Of a stretch of 64,000 nt of DNA, positions 8,498 through 20,104 are shown one piece after another. The translations under genes were made by a program, and so were the position numbers. The number at the start of each line of letters is the position of its first letter. Position 1 is the first letter of the stretch. A model generated the notes under the pieces. That model was not told the DNA's origin. It made no database searches and saw nothing but the letters and a program-made list of their open reading frames with translations. Origin of the DNA: an uncultured Acidobacteriota bacterium (lineage in GTDB: Bacteria; Acidobacteriota; Blastocatellia; RBC074); contig CADECP010000004.1 in the NCBI GenBank assembly GCA_902825875.1, positions 186,001-250,000 on the forward strand, read 5' to 3'.

Positions 8498-10198
8498 TTA
8501 CAGTTCGGCGATTTCGCCCTGTTCAAACAGTTGTTTCATTTTGCGGCGTTGCAGCTTGCCGCTGGTCGTGCGTTGCAAGGTTCCCCCCGGAGCCAGCACA
8601 ACGCGAAAGACTTCCAGTCCGACAGCTTCCATAATCTTTACGCGAATCGTCTGCCGCAGGATTTCCGCGTCTTCGCGCGAATCGGCTTCGGCGATGATGA
8701 CCAATCGTTCATCGGTTCCATCTTGAATACTAAATGCCACAACGTTGCCGCGTTTGATGCCGGGCAAATCGCGCACAGTCCATTCTATGTCTTGCGGATA
8801 ATAATTTGCGCCGCGAATGATGATGAGTTCTTTGCTGCGTCCGCAAACGAACAATTGCCCGTCGGCCAGATAACCCAGATCGCCTGTGTGCAAACATCCA
8901 TTGCGCCAGGTTGCGGCGGTCGCCTCGGTGTTTTGAAAATAACCTTTGGTGACGCTGGGGCCGCTGAAAACGATTTCGCCGACTTCGCGTTCAGGCAACT
9001 TCTCGCCGTCTTCGTTGACGATGGCCAGTTGATGATCGGCCAGCGGAAATCCGCAGGAAACAAATTCCCGGCCATTGTCGTCGGTTGCCGGAACGGCTTT
9101 GCCCAGCTTGAGTTCTTCGGCGTTGATGAACTCCGTGCGAATCGGCGCTCCGGGCGTGTGCAGTGTAATCGCCAGCGTGGATTCGGCCATGCCGTAACTG
9201 GGCAAAAACGCTTCGGCGCGAAATCCCGCCGGAGCCAGTCGTTCGGCAAAACTTCTCAACGTCGCGGCTTGAATCGGTTCGGCTCCGCATCCGGCAATTC
9301 GCACGCAACTCAAATCCAGATTTTCCAGATCGGAATCGCGCAATCGTTTGACGACCTGGGCGTAAGCGAAATTCGGCGCGTAGGTGATCGTCCCGCGATA
9401 TTTGTGCAGCGTCTTCAGCCAGATGCGCGGATCGCGCGCGAACGAACTGGTCGCCAGCACGACCACCGGCCCAATGTACACCAACGGCCCCAGAATGAAT
9501 CCGATCAATCCCATGTCGTGATACAGCGGCAACCAACTAACGCCCACGTCTTCGGAGCCGGGATTCATGCCACGCCCGCCCATAAACCCGCGCATATTCG
9601 CCATCAAGTTGGCGTGCGAAACCATCACGCCGCGCGGCAACGTGGTGCTGCCAGAGGTGTACTGCAAAAAACAAATGTCTTCGGGGTGAATGGATGGCGG
9701 ATCGAATGGCGGAGCAGGTTCGGCAAAAGCCGTTTCCATCGTCAACAAGCGCGTTTCGCCGTTGGCGCGCTCCAGAATCTGTTCGGCAAAAGGTTTCGAT
9801 GCTTCGGTCGTCAACAAAACTTTTGCTTGAGCATCTTGAACAATACGAGCCGCCGCCGGAGCCAGCGTTTCGCTGCCTTTGGCCATCATCGGCGGAGAAA
9901 TCGGCGCGGGAATAATTCCAGCCATCACGCAGCCCAAAAAGCTCATGACGAATTCATGCGCTTCGCTGGTCATCAACACCAGCCGGTCGCCTTTGTTCAA
10001 TCCGAAATTAGTCAGGTGAGCCGCGCGCAGTTTGGCCTCTGCGTACAATTGGCGATAGGTGAAGCAAAGCTCTTCAGCGCCAAAGCCAATAAAACGCATC
10101 CACGAATCCGGCGCGTCAGGAATCTTCTCCAGCGCCTCCGCCAGAGTTTTGGCCGTGAAATTCCCTAAACGTGAATCTTCCGCTACGCGATGCAGCAT
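8498..10198 (-). CDS. Fatty acyl-AMP ligase (FAAL-type)
   Basis: A 566-residue adenylate-forming enzyme. It has the P-loop LQYTSGSTTLPRGV (about 181), then VSWLPLYHDMGLIG (about 223), which is diagnostic for fatty acyl-AMP ligases, and LHTGDLGYLADGQLFVCGR further on. FAALs make acyl-adenylates and pass the chain to an acyl carrier protein rather than to CoA. It is the first gene of the lipid locus and would load the free ACP encoded two genes downstream. The ATG has no strong ribosome-binding site. The 88 bases separating it from the yifB-like gene upstream may hold the promoter of the locus. Confidence 0.88.
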   Translation of the reverse strand: MLHRVAEDSRLGNFTAKTLAEALEKIPDAPDSWMRFIGFGAEELCFTYRQLYAEAKLRAAHLTNFGLNKGDRLVLMTSEAHEFVMSFLGCVMAGIIPAPISPPMMAKGSETLAPAAARIVQDAQAKVLLTTEASKPFAEQILERANGETRLLTMETAFAEPAPPFDPPSIHPEDICFLQYTSGSTTLPRGVMVSHANLMANMRGFMGGRGMNPGSEDVGVSWLPLYHDMGLIGFILGPLVYIGPVVVLATSSFARDPRIWLKTLHKYRGTITYAPNFAYAQVVKRLRDSDLENLDLSCVRIAGCGAEPIQAATLRSFAERLAPAGFRAEAFLPSYGMAESTLAITLHTPGAPIRTEFINAEELKLGKAVPATDDNGREFVSCGFPLADHQLAIVNEDGEKLPEREVGEIVFSGPSVTKGYFQNTEATAATWRNGCLHTGDLGYLADGQLFVCGRSKELIIIRGANYYPQDIEWTVRDLPGIKRGNVVAFSIQDGTDERLVIIAEADSREDAEILRQTIRVKIMEAVGLEVFRVVLAPGGTLQRTTSGKLQRRKMKQLFEQGEIAEL

Positions 10199-10285
10199 AA
10201 GCTTACGGTGAACAAATTGTTGATGTTGAAAGATGTACCCCTGAAACCGCGCGGATTCTACTTTCGCTGTATTGGCCAGTCAATT

Positions 10286-11836
10286 TCATTGCCAGAAATT
10301 TCGATCTAACGTGCGAAATTGAACGGCTTCGGAAATGTACTCGTCGGCGATTTGCTCAGTGCCAGCCAGGTCGGCAATCGTGCGGCTGACTTTCAAAATT
10401 CGATCATAAGCGCGCGCCGACAAACCGTATTTGTTGATGGCGCGTTCCAACAACGACTGAGAGCCGGGCGACAACTGGCAATACTTGCGAATCAGTCGCG
10501 GAGTCATTTGCGCGTTGGAAAAGACGTGCTCTCCGACAAACCGTCGCTGTTGAATCGCTCTGGCCTGATTCACGCGCTGGCGAATTTCGGCGGAACCTTC
10601 GCCAGCTTCTTTGGCTGAAAGCTCGCTGACTTTAACCGCCGGAACGTCAATGTGAATATCAATTCTGTCCAGCAACGGCCCGGAGATTTTTGAAATGTAG
10701 CGTTGAATCTGCGGCGGCGAACATTTGCATTCGCGTGTCGGGTCGTTGAAATACCCGCAAGGGCAGGGATTCATCGCCGCCACCAACATAAAACCAGCCG
10801 GAAAAGTCAGCGACATCGAAGCCCGGCTGATCGTCACTCGCTGATCTTCCAGCGGCTGGCGAAGCACTTCCAACACGTTGCGTTCAAATTCCGGCAGTTC
10901 GTCCAGAAACAACACGCCGTTGTGAGCCAGACTGACTTCGCCAGGTTTGGGAATCGCTCCGCCGCCGATCAAGCCTGCATCGCTGATGGTGTGGTGCGGC
11001 GAACGGAAAGGCCGCGTGGTCAGCAAACCATTTGCCCCCGTGAAACCGGCGACACTGTGAATCTTGGTCGTTTCCAGAGCTTCTTCAAACGTGATCGGCG
11101 GCAGGATCGAAGGAATGCGCTTGGACAACATGGATTTGCCGGAACCGGGCGGGCCGACCAGCAAAATGTTGTGGCCGCCGGCTGTGGCGATTTCGATGGC
11201 GCGTTTGGCGTGCATCTGGCCGCGCACTTCGCGGAAATCCACCGGGTAACGATCCGCTTCGTTCAGCATCTCTTCGACATCCAGCGTCATCGGTGCTGGC
11301 ATTTCAGGCAGATTGAGCAGCGTCACGACTTCGCGCAAATCGCCGACCGGATACACATCCAATCCGGCGACGACGGCGGCTTCGCGAGCGTTTTCCACCG
11401 GCAACAACAATCGCTTCAAGCCTTTTTTCTTCGCCGCGACGGCAATCGGCAAAGCGCCGCGAACCGGACGCACACGACCATCCAGCGCCAGTTCGCCAAT
11501 CAACAAAGTGTCGCTCAAATCTTCGCGCTGCAATTCGCCATTGGCTCCGAGAATGCCGATGGCAATGGGCAGGTCGAATGCCGAACCTTCTTTCTTCACA
11601 TCCGCCGGAGCCAGATTGATCGTGATTTTGTAAACCGGAAAAAAGAAACGGCTGTTGTTGATGGCGGCTCGAATGCGTTCGCGGCTTTCGCGCACGGCCA
11701 GATCAGGCAATCCGACGACGATCACGGCAGGTTGTTCGTTCATCGAATCGCCTGCGCGCGGCGTCAAATCCACTTCGACTTCGACCAGTTCGGCGTCAAT
11801 TCCATACACAGCGGCGCTGAGCGTTTTGAAAAGCAA
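10286..11836 (-). CDS. yifB: YifB/ComM family magnesium-chelatase-like AAA+ ATPase
   Basis: A 516-residue YifB/ComM protein. The N-terminal Lon-like domain is followed by a Mg-chelatase AAA+ core with [15 protein letters not shown] (about residue 229), the Cys-containing [13 protein letters not shown] segment and a C-terminal helical domain. ComM is a hexameric helicase that promotes branch migration during natural transformation. I place the start at the TTG at 11836, giving [13 protein letters not shown], because GGGGGAGG lies directly upstream; an ATG 8 codons further up would put that site inside the gene. It is full length and unlinked to other competence genes here. Confidence 0.92.
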   Translation of the reverse strand: MLFKTLSAAVYGIDAELVEVEVDLTPRAGDSMNEQPAVIVVGLPDLAVRESRERIRAAINNSRFFFPVYKITINLAPADVKKEGSAFDLPIAIGILGANGELQREDLSDTLLIGELALDGRVRPVRGALPIAVAAKKKGLKRLLLPVENAREAAVVAGLDVYPVGDLREVVTLLNLPEMPAPMTLDVEEMLNEADRYPVDFREVRGQMHAKRAIEIATAGGHNILLVGPPGSGKSMLSKRIPSILPPITFEEALETTKIHSVAGFTGANGLLTTRPFRSPHHTISDAGLIGGGAIPKPGEVSLAHNGVLFLDELPEFERNVLEVLRQPLEDQRVTISRASMSLTFPAGFMLVAAMNPCPCGYFNDPTRECKCSPPQIQRYISKISGPLLDRIDIHIDVPAVKVSELSAKEAGEGSAEIRQRVNQARAIQQRRFVGEHVFSNAQMTPRLIRKYCQLSPGSQSLLERAINKYGLSARAYDRILKVSRTIADLAGTEQIADEYISEAVQFRTLDRNFWQ

Positions 11837-12247
11837 GATAGACCTCCCCCAGAAACACAAGCGGACTGCTTGTGAGAACTTATGGGGTGGCGGCGCGCAT
11901 CATAACGACAAAGCCTGAGAACGACAAAAGCAACGACCGAAGAATTTCGCCAACTTTTTTCTGCCGTGGTGAGGGAAAGCCGACTTTTGTAAGAACTCAA
12001 TCTCCCCAGCACGAAGTGGAGTCCCCCGGTTTCCGTGACCGACCTCTTGACGCGCGCTGTCTCCTTTCACCCCGAAAGGCTCGACGTGTGCCAACGCCCG
12101 TTGCTTCCACGCCAATGTTTGGCTTCACCTTATTAGGCGCTTATGTAGTAACGGTGGAGCTGAAAGCGAAGACGTTGAAACCAGTCGGTGGATGGATTGG
12201 GTTGGGATGAAGTAAGGCAGCCTGAAGGCTGAACTCTGAACAAAAAC
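11837..12247. other. Gene-free stretch between yifB and the transglycosylase gene
   Basis: About 410 bases without a convincing coding frame. The segment is rich in short self-complementary stretches, for example CCTTTC-ACCCC-GAAAGG (around 12061-12080) and CAGCACGAAGTG, and ends near 12215-12230 with a GCAGCCTGAAGGCTGA palindrome that resembles part of the hairpin at 19043-19096. A structured RNA is possible, but I cannot match it to a known family. Confidence 0.3.
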
Positions 12248-12303
12248 AAAAGGCGCATCTCACGCAAGAAAAGGAGGGAAACTTTACGTGTAATGCGCCT
12301 TTT
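12248..12303 (-). terminator. Probable intrinsic terminator of the transglycosylase gene
   Basis: AAAAGGCGCAT (12248-12258) and ATGCGCCTTTT (12293-12303) form an exact 11-base-pair stem just beyond the stop at 12322. Read on the minus strand, the stem ends in TTTTGTTTTTG. The 34-base loop is long, so efficiency is uncertain. Confidence 0.55.
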
Positions 12304-12321
12304 GGATAACGCTCGAAGGCT

Positions 12322-14130
<1,809 letters not shown>

Positions 14131-14408
14131 CGAATTCTTTTCCTCCAAAACTTGGTTCATACCCAGCAATGATATTTTCTGACTTCTTTGTGAGCCAGTT
14201 GGCAATCTTTTGTTATTCAGCGTTGGGGTCAAATGGTAGGCGGAAACGCTTTTCAAACTGCCAAACAACGGCGCGGATTGTAACTTTTACACTCTCGGCG
14301 AGTCAAACTGGATTTCCAGAGTACATTTTGCCGACTGGAACTTGGTCAAACCAGACTTCTGAACCGCCGATTGACAGCTTTACACCCCCAAAGCTATAAG
14401 TCCGGGCG

Positions 14409-15278
14409 ATGAAATCACCTTCCAGATTGGCTTTCTTGGCTCAGTTCGTCGTCGTTTGCGCTCTGATTCTGGCGGCGAAACCTGCTTTTGCCCAGAAAGG
14501 AAACTTCCCTGCTTATACAGGCTTCGTCAACGACTTTGCCAACGTCATTGACCCGGCGACGGAAAAGCAGATGAACGACATTCTGTTTGGCTTTGAAAAA
14601 CAGACCGGGACGCAGGTTGCCGTCGTGACTATGACCACGCTCAACGGCCAGCCGCTGGAAGATTATTCAACAGACCTTTATCGAACCTGGGGCATTGGCG
14701 GCAAAAGCGGCCAAAACCGTGATAAAGGCGCGTTGTTGTTGGTCGTTGTTCAAGACAGGCGCACGCGGCTGGAAGTCGGCTACGGCTTGGAAGGCGATCT
14801 ACCCGACGGAATGGCCGGTCAGATGATTGCCAACATGCGCGGGGATTTGCAGGCAGGAAACCACTCAGCGGCGATGATGAAAGGCATGCGAACCATCGTG
14901 GACACGCTGGCCTTGAAATGGAATGTGCCGATTGCTGGCATCGAAGGCTACCAATTTGCCTATCGCGGCGAAGAAATACCTGAAATCAGCGGCAAAACTC
15001 TGGCGATTTTCGTCGGCGTTTTTATCCTTTTTATGATTTTGATGTCATTTGCCGCTCGCTCCGCCCGCAGACGAATGGGAAGCACCGCCGGTCGTGCCGC
15101 AGGCGAAGCCATCTGGTGGGTGGCTCCGCTGATCTTCAATCGAGGCGGTGGCAGTTTCGGCGGCGGGTCTTCGCACGGCGACAGCGGTTGGAGTAGCGGT
15201 GGCAACAGTGGAGGCAGCGATTGGGGCGGATTCGGCGGCGGCGAAAGCGGCGGCGGCGGCGCAAGCGATAGTTGGTGA
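14409..15278 (+). CDS. TPM-domain membrane protein with Gly/Ser-rich tail
   Basis: A 289-residue exported protein. A signal peptide ends near AKPAFAQ. The TPM domain (about 35-155) includes [37 protein letters not shown] and [18 protein letters not shown] single membrane helix follows at about 197-215 and a Gly/Ser-rich tail from about 237. TPM proteins are commonly encoded beside LemA proteins, as here two genes downstream, and have been linked to photosystem II repair in plants and to envelope functions in bacteria. The bacterial biochemical role is unclear. No strong ribosome-binding site precedes the ATG. Confidence 0.85.
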   Translation: MKSPSRLAFLAQFVVVCALILAAKPAFAQKGNFPAYTGFVNDFANVIDPATEKQMNDILFGFEKQTGTQVAVVTMTTLNGQPLEDYSTDLYRTWGIGGKSGQNRDKGALLLVVVQDRRTRLEVGYGLEGDLPDGMAGQMIANMRGDLQAGNHSAAMMKGMRTIVDTLALKWNVPIAGIEGYQFAYRGEEIPEISGKTLAIFVGVFILFMILMSFAARSARRRMGSTAGRAAGEAIWWVAPLIFNRGGGSFGGGSSHGDSGWSSGGNSGGSDWGGFGGGESGGGGASDSW

Positions 15279-15351
15279 TCTGGGTACGCGCGAGCACCCT
15301 GCTCGCTGTAATTAAAGCGCGAAGCTTCCTTTTGATTTGGAGAGCCGGTTT

Positions 15352-16056
15352 ATGGAAATGACTTTTCAGGAATTGATCGCCCGTTTGGTGGCAACCGAGC
15401 GCGACAATCTGGTTTCGGTGATTGTTTACGGCTCAGCCATTGCGGCTCCGGGCAATGCGAAAAAATCCGATTACCAGTTGGCCATCGTCACCCGCCACCT
15501 GACCGCAGCCGATTTGCGCCACGTTCGTTCGGCTGTGGAATGGTGGGCCGGGCAAGGCTTCACGCTGCCGACGTTTTTCACCGCAGCGGAGTTCACGGCT
15601 TCGCTGGATGTGTTTCCGATTGAGTTCCGACAGATGAAGCGCGCTTACCGCGTGCTTTACGGCGAAGACCTGTTGGCCGCCGCAGAGATTTCGATGACCA
15701 ATTTGCGATTGGAAACCGAATCGGAGCTTCGCGGTAAATTGTTGCGATTGCGTTCGCTGGCAATTCCCGCCAGCCAGTCGGCAAACGACCTGACAAAATT
15801 GATGACCGAAAGCATCGTCAGTTTCGTGCGTTACCTGCGCCCAATGCTGGAACTGCTGGGCGAAGAACCACCGCTCGGACGATTGGCGACGGTCAATCAA
15901 CTCGGCGAACGATTGAAACTGGATGCTTCGCCGCTGATTCGCGTGCTGCACCTGCGCGACGAGCCGAAAGATTTGTTGGAAATCGAAGCACAAGACCTGT
16001 TCTCAAGTTACCTGAACTGCCTGACGCGCATCGTCGAGGCAGTGGACAAACTATAA
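15352..16056 (+). CDS. Nucleotidyltransferase-fold-like protein of unknown function
   Basis: A 234-residue soluble protein. [20 protein letters not shown] resembles the GS...D start of nucleotidyltransferase-fold proteins, but the second acidic residue expected two positions after the first (D-x-D) is replaced (SDYQL), so catalysis is doubtful. The C-terminal half is helical. I prefer the ATG at 15352, with GGAG at 15339-15342, to a TTG five codons earlier. It lies between the TPM and LemA genes on the same strand and may belong to that transcription unit. Function unknown. Confidence 0.7.
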   Translation: MEMTFQELIARLVATERDNLVSVIVYGSAIAAPGNAKKSDYQLAIVTRHLTAADLRHVRSAVEWWAGQGFTLPTFFTAAEFTASLDVFPIEFRQMKRAYRVLYGEDLLAAAEISMTNLRLETESELRGKLLRLRSLAIPASQSANDLTKLMTESIVSFVRYLRPMLELLGEEPPLGRLATVNQLGERLKLDASPLIRVLHLRDEPKDLLEIEAQDLFSSYLNCLTRIVEAVDKL

Positions 16057-16068
16057 AAACAATTAGAC

Positions 16069-16133
16069 GTGGGACAATTTTCCAAATTGTCCCTGCTTTC
16101 CGGCAAACAGGGCAATTTGGAAAATTGCCCCAC
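16069..16133. repeat. REPIN-like inverted repeat (partner at 41333-41407)
   Basis: Two near-identical arms in opposite orientation (16069-16093 and 16110-16133), each holding the core CAATTTTCCAAATTG or its complement, flank a short spacer. The same element occurs at 41333-41407 with a different spacer. The arms are themselves partly palindromic. This is the organisation of a REP doublet or very small MITE. Confidence 0.8.
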
Positions 16134-16155
16134 TTTCCGTTCGGAGGAAACCACC

Positions 16156-16752
16156 ATGGGCAAAGTAGGATTGATCGTTTTAGGCGCGGTGCTGTTGTTC
16201 GCGCTGATTTTGGGCGGTTGCGGATTGAGCAGCTACAACGGGCTGGTCGTCAAACGCAACGCTGTTGATTCGCAATGGGCGCAAGTCGAAAACCAGATGC
16301 AGCGCCGAGCCGATTTGATTCCGAACCTGGTCAACACCGTCAAAGGCTACGCCAAGATCGAACAAAGCGTGCTGACACAAATTGCGGAATCACAAGCCAT
16401 CATGAAATCCGGTTCAGCAACGCCGGAACAGAAGATGGACGCCGACAACAAAATGACCGGCGCCATGCGGCAGGGCGGATTTTTCGGAGCAGGCTTGCCG
16501 TTTATGACGATGGTGCAAGCCTATCCACAATTGAAATCCGATCAACAATTCCTGAACCTGCAAAACGAACTGGCAGGAACCGAAAACCGCATGTCTCAGG
16601 AACGGCGGCTATACAACAAATCCGTTGAGGAATACCAAAACACCAAACAGCAATTTCCGACCGTCGTCGTTGCCAGCTTGACGGGTTTTGCCGACAAACC
16701 ATTTTTCAAAGCCGACGAAGGCTCGAAAGCCGCGCCAAAAGTCGAATTCTAG
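16156..16752 (+). CDS. lemA: LemA family protein
   Basis: A 198-residue LemA protein. An N-terminal hydrophobic anchor ([20 protein letters not shown]) is followed by the diagnostic [20 protein letters not shown] and [20 protein letters not shown], and a coiled helical bundle. The LILGGC stretch could be a lipobox. LemA proteins are membrane-anchored helical bundles of uncertain function, often paired with TPM proteins. The start is fixed by GGAGGA at 16143-16148. An upstream in-frame start would translate the repeat at 16069-16133 and is unlikely. Confidence 0.92.
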   Translation: MGKVGLIVLGAVLLFALILGGCGLSSYNGLVVKRNAVDSQWAQVENQMQRRADLIPNLVNTVKGYAKIEQSVLTQIAESQAIMKSGSATPEQKMDADNKMTGAMRQGGFFGAGLPFMTMVQAYPQLKSDQQFLNLQNELAGTENRMSQERRLYNKSVEEYQNTKQQFPTVVVASLTGFADKPFFKADEGSKAAPKVEF

Positions 16753-16776
16753 GAAAGCTTTTCTCCCACGAAAACA

Positions 16777-16805
16777 CACGAAGAAAGCACGAAGAAAGCA
16801 CGAAG
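16777..16805 (+). repeat. Short tandem repeat CACGAAGAAAG
   Basis: Two full and one partial copies of an 11-base unit lie between lemA and the prolyl oligopeptidase gene, preceded by similar CACGAAAACA words. It has no visible function and is likely prone to slippage. Confidence 0.7.
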
Positions 16806-16881
16806 AGGAGCAAAGGCGATTGGCTCTGATTCTTGCCGCTTGCTGTGATTTCGTGGGAAATGTTTTTTAGGAGACCAAACC

Positions 16882-19023
16882 ATGAACAAGAATCGTTTGT
16901 TTGCTCTTTCCGCGTTTTGCTGCGTGCTGACAGTGATTGCCGTTGGCGTCGCCGCGCAAAAACTCCAATACCCGATGACCAGAAAAGTTGACCACGTAGA
17001 CACTTACCACGGCACGAAAGTCGCTGATCCGTATCGTTGGCTGGAAGACGACAATTCCGCCGAAACTGCCAAATGGGTAGAAGCGCAAAACAAAGTCACC
17101 TTTGCTTATCTGGAAAAGATTCCTTATCGCACCAAGATAAAAGAGCGGCTGGAACAGCTTTTCAATTACCCGAAGATCGGCGCGCCTTTTCGCAAAGGCG
17201 AACAATTCTTCTTCTATAAAAACGACGGCCTGCAAAACCAAAGCGTGCTTTACGTCCAAAAAGGTTTAAACGGCACGCCCGAAGTCGTGCTTGACCCGAA
17301 CAAATGGTCGCCGGACGGAACCGTGCGACTGAGTTTCATTCCGTCGAAAGACGCCAAATACGCCGTCATAGGCGTTTCCAAAAGCGGTTCGGACTGGCAG
17401 GAATATCAGGTGATGGATGTCGCCACGCGGAAAATGCTGAGCGACAAAGTGGAATGGGTGAAGGTTTCCGGTGCGGCCTGGGCGGGCGACGGATTCTTTT
17501 ACAGCCGCTACCCCGCGCCAGAAAAAGGCCGCGAGCTTTCGACCAAAAATGAAAACCATCAAGTCTGGTTTCATCGCGTAGGCACGTCTCAAGCACAAGA
17601 TGAATTGGTTTATGAAGACAAAGCCAATCCGCAGCGCTTCCACTTCGCTGGCACGACTGAAGACGAACGCTTTTTGCTTTTGAACATCTCCGACCGCGGC
17701 AAAGGCAAAAAAGGCAACTCGCTTTTCTTCCGCGACTTGACGAAAGTCGAAAAGAAATTCACGCCCATAGTGGCTGAAATCGGCGACGACACTTTCGGCA
17801 TTGTGGACAATCTGGGCGAGAAGTTCCTGCTCCAAACGGACAAAGGCGCGCCCAACGGCAAAGTCGTGCTTTACGATCCGAAAACCGAAAAATGGTCGGA
17901 CGTGTTGCCTGAAAAGGCTGAACCGCTGCAAGGCGCGGGCACGGCCGGCGGCAAGCTGTTTGCGACTTATCTGAAAGACGTGACGACCAAAGCCTACGTT
18001 TACAGTCTGGACGGCAAACTGGAAAACGAAGTGAAAATGCCTGGTCCCGGAACGGCAGGCGGTTTCGGCGGCAACAACGACGACAAGTTTGTCTTCTACA
18101 ATTTCACGTCGCTGAATTATCCGCCGACGATTTTCCGCTACGACATCGCCAGCAAAAAATCGTCGGTCTTCCGCGAAGTCAGCATTCCCGGATTCAAGGC
18201 CGACGAATACGAAACCAAGCAGGTCTTTTTCAACAGCAAAGATGGCACGCGCGTGCCCATGTTTTTGGTCTACAAAAAAGGCTTGAAGCTCGACGGCACG
18301 AATCCGACGCTGATGTACGGTTACGGCGGATTCAACATCACGACTTCACCATCATTCAGCGCGTTGCGTATCGGCTTGCTGGAAAACGGGTTCGTCTACG
18401 CTTCGGTGAACATGCGCGGCGGCAGCGAATACGGCGAGAAATGGCACGAAGCCGGTACGAAGTTGAAAAAGCAAAACGTGTTTGACGATTTCATCGCTGC
18501 CGCCGAATGGCTGATCGCCAACAAATACACTTCGGCGGACAAGCTGGCGATGAATGGCGGCTCGAACGGAGGTTTGCTGGTCGGCGCAGTGTTGAACCAA
18601 CGCCCGGATTTGTTCAAAGCCGCCGTGCCGCAAGTCGGCGTGATGGACATGCTGCGCTTCCATAAATTCACCATCGGTTGGAACTGGATCGCCGATTACG
18701 GTTCCAGCGACAACGCAGCGGAATTCAAGGCGCTGTTTGCTTATTCGCCGATTCACAACATCCGCGAAATCAAATATCCGGCGACGCTCATCACCACAGC
18801 CGATCACGACGACCGAGTCGTTCCGGCACATTCGTTCAAATACGCGGCGACGTTGCAGGAAAAACAGCGCGGCGAAGCTCCCATCCTGATTCGTATCGAA
18901 ACCAAATCCGGCCACGGAGCCAGCAACACCGCCAAACAGATCGAAGGCACGGCAGATATTTACGCCTTCCTGTTTCAAAACCTGGGCGTGACGCCGAAGT
19001 TCGGCAACATGGCCAAAAACTAG
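16882..19023 (+). CDS. Prolyl oligopeptidase family serine peptidase (S9A)
   Basis: A 713-residue exported peptidase. A signal peptide (LFALSAFCCVLTVIAVGVAA) precedes the S9A N-terminal segment YPMTRKVDHVDTYHGTKV and DPYRWLEDD, then a seven-bladed propeller. The C-terminal catalytic domain shows NGGSNGGLLVGA (Ser about 558), DHDDRVVPAHSFKY (Asp about 643) and SGHGAS (His about 677), so the triad is intact. It cleaves short proline-containing peptides in the periplasm. The ATG follows AGGAG closely. Full length for the family. Confidence 0.95.
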   Translation: MNKNRLFALSAFCCVLTVIAVGVAAQKLQYPMTRKVDHVDTYHGTKVADPYRWLEDDNSAETAKWVEAQNKVTFAYLEKIPYRTKIKERLEQLFNYPKIGAPFRKGEQFFFYKNDGLQNQSVLYVQKGLNGTPEVVLDPNKWSPDGTVRLSFIPSKDAKYAVIGVSKSGSDWQEYQVMDVATRKMLSDKVEWVKVSGAAWAGDGFFYSRYPAPEKGRELSTKNENHQVWFHRVGTSQAQDELVYEDKANPQRFHFAGTTEDERFLLLNISDRGKGKKGNSLFFRDLTKVEKKFTPIVAEIGDDTFGIVDNLGEKFLLQTDKGAPNGKVVLYDPKTEKWSDVLPEKAEPLQGAGTAGGKLFATYLKDVTTKAYVYSLDGKLENEVKMPGPGTAGGFGGNNDDKFVFYNFTSLNYPPTIFRYDIASKKSSVFREVSIPGFKADEYETKQVFFNSKDGTRVPMFLVYKKGLKLDGTNPTLMYGYGGFNITTSPSFSALRIGLLENGFVYASVNMRGGSEYGEKWHEAGTKLKKQNVFDDFIAAAEWLIANKYTSADKLAMNGGSNGGLLVGAVLNQRPDLFKAAVPQVGVMDMLRFHKFTIGWNWIADYGSSDNAAEFKALFAYSPIHNIREIKYPATLITTADHDDRVVPAHSFKYAATLQEKQRGEAPILIRIETKSGHGASNTAKQIEGTADIYAFLFQNLGVTPKFGNMAKN

Positions 19024-19042
19024 CCCAACAAAAACGATGTTC

Positions 19043-19096
19043 GTAGTTCCGCCTTCAGGCGGCTGAAGCCGCAAAGCCGCCTGAAGGCGGAACTAC
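19043..19096. repeat. 21-base-pair perfect hairpin (REP-like)
   Basis: The arms 19043-19063 and 19076-19096 are exact inverted copies around a 12-base loop (TGAAGCCGCAAA). The stem centres on CCGCCTTCAGGCGG, itself a near palindrome. There is no T-run after it, so it looks more like a REP-type repeat than a terminator, although it lies directly after the peptidase stop. Confidence 0.85.
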
Positions 19097-19120
19097 AAAC
19101 GTTCAGCAGGAGATCATTCA

Positions 19121-20065
19121 ATGAAACGATTCGCTATCCAACAGACTCTCATCATTTGCTTATTCGCCTTCCCTGCTTTGGCGCAAACCGCAGGCTTTGC
19201 CGATGCAGTGCTTGGGCGCTGGGACATCACAGTTCAAGGAGCCGACGGCACGACATACCCTTCGTGGCTGGAAGTCCGGCTGCGAAAAGAAAACGAATTG
19301 ATGGCCAGCTTTGTGGGACGATTCGGCAGCATGCGCTACGCCAGCCGAGTGCAATACGCCAACGGCCAACTGACCGTCGCCATCCCGGCGCAATACGAAG
19401 CCGCGCCGAAAGAATTGGTCTTCACCGGTAAACTCGAAGGCGAAAATCTGGTCGGCACAGTGATTGATGAAAAAGGCAATCCGATTCCCTGGACGGGCAA
19501 ACGCGCTCCGGCGCTTGCGCCAGCCAAAGTCAGTTGGGGCAAGCCGATTCAACTGTTCAACGGCAAAGACCTTGCGGGTTGGAAACAGCGCAACAACAAT
19601 CACCCGAATTGCTGGAGCGTGACCGACGGCTTGATGACGAACAAAACACCCTGCGCCGACATCATCAGCGAACAGAAATTCACGGACTTCAAAGCCCGCA
19701 TCGAGTTCCAAGTTCCGAAAAACGGCAACAGCGGCGTTTATCTGCGAGGCCGGTACGAAGTCCAAATCAGCGACGGGTTCAATCAGGTGCTAGACAGTTT
19801 GCGAATGGGTGCGGTGTACGGCTGGCTGAAACCTGCTGTGAGTGCGGCGAAAGCGCCGGGCGAATGGCAAACGCTGGACATCACGTTGGTTGGCCGCAAA
19901 GTCACCATCGTGTTCAACGGCCAGACGATCATTGATAACGAAACGATCCCCGGCATCACCGGTGGCGCGCTCGACAGCGACGAAGGCTCTGCCGGCCCGA
20001 TTATGTTGCAAGGCGACCACACCAAAGTTCAGTACCGTAAAGTCGAAATCACTCCGGCGAAATAA
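19121..20065 (+). CDS. Secreted DUF1080 (3-keto-disaccharide hydrolase-like) protein
   Basis: A 314-residue exported protein. The signal peptide (TLIICLFAFPALAQ) is followed by a small beta domain (about 25-135) and a DUF1080 concanavalin-like domain with PIQLFNGKDLAGWKQ, DFKARIEFQVPKNGNSGVYL and YEVQISDGF. Some DUF1080 proteins hydrolyse 3-keto-glycosides; others are structural carbohydrate-binding modules. AGGAG precedes the ATG. A strong terminator follows the gene. The substrate is unknown. Confidence 0.88.
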   Translation: MKRFAIQQTLIICLFAFPALAQTAGFADAVLGRWDITVQGADGTTYPSWLEVRLRKENELMASFVGRFGSMRYASRVQYANGQLTVAIPAQYEAAPKELVFTGKLEGENLVGTVIDEKGNPIPWTGKRAPALAPAKVSWGKPIQLFNGKDLAGWKQRNNNHPNCWSVTDGLMTNKTPCADIISEQKFTDFKARIEFQVPKNGNSGVYLRGRYEVQISDGFNQVLDSLRMGAVYGWLKPAVSAAKAPGEWQTLDITLVGRKVTIVFNGQTIIDNETIPGITGGALDSDEGSAGPIMLQGDHTKVQYRKVEITPAK

Positions 20066-20104
20066 CCGGGTTCGCTCGCGCCCCCGCGAGCTATAAGCAA
20101 AGCC

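Noticed and set aside
8462-10168. A 568-codon open frame on the plus strand opposite the acyl-AMP ligase gene
   Set aside because: The antisense protein is rich in Gln, Arg and Phe with no domain, while the minus frame is a complete FAAL. It is a codon-bias shadow.
11950-12150. 6S RNA
   Set aside because: I could not build the long closing stem and central bubble on either strand, so it is listed only as an unexplained region.
16777-16805. CRISPR-like repeats
   Set aside because: The units are contiguous 11-mers without spacers. No CRISPR array or cas gene was seen anywhere in the window.
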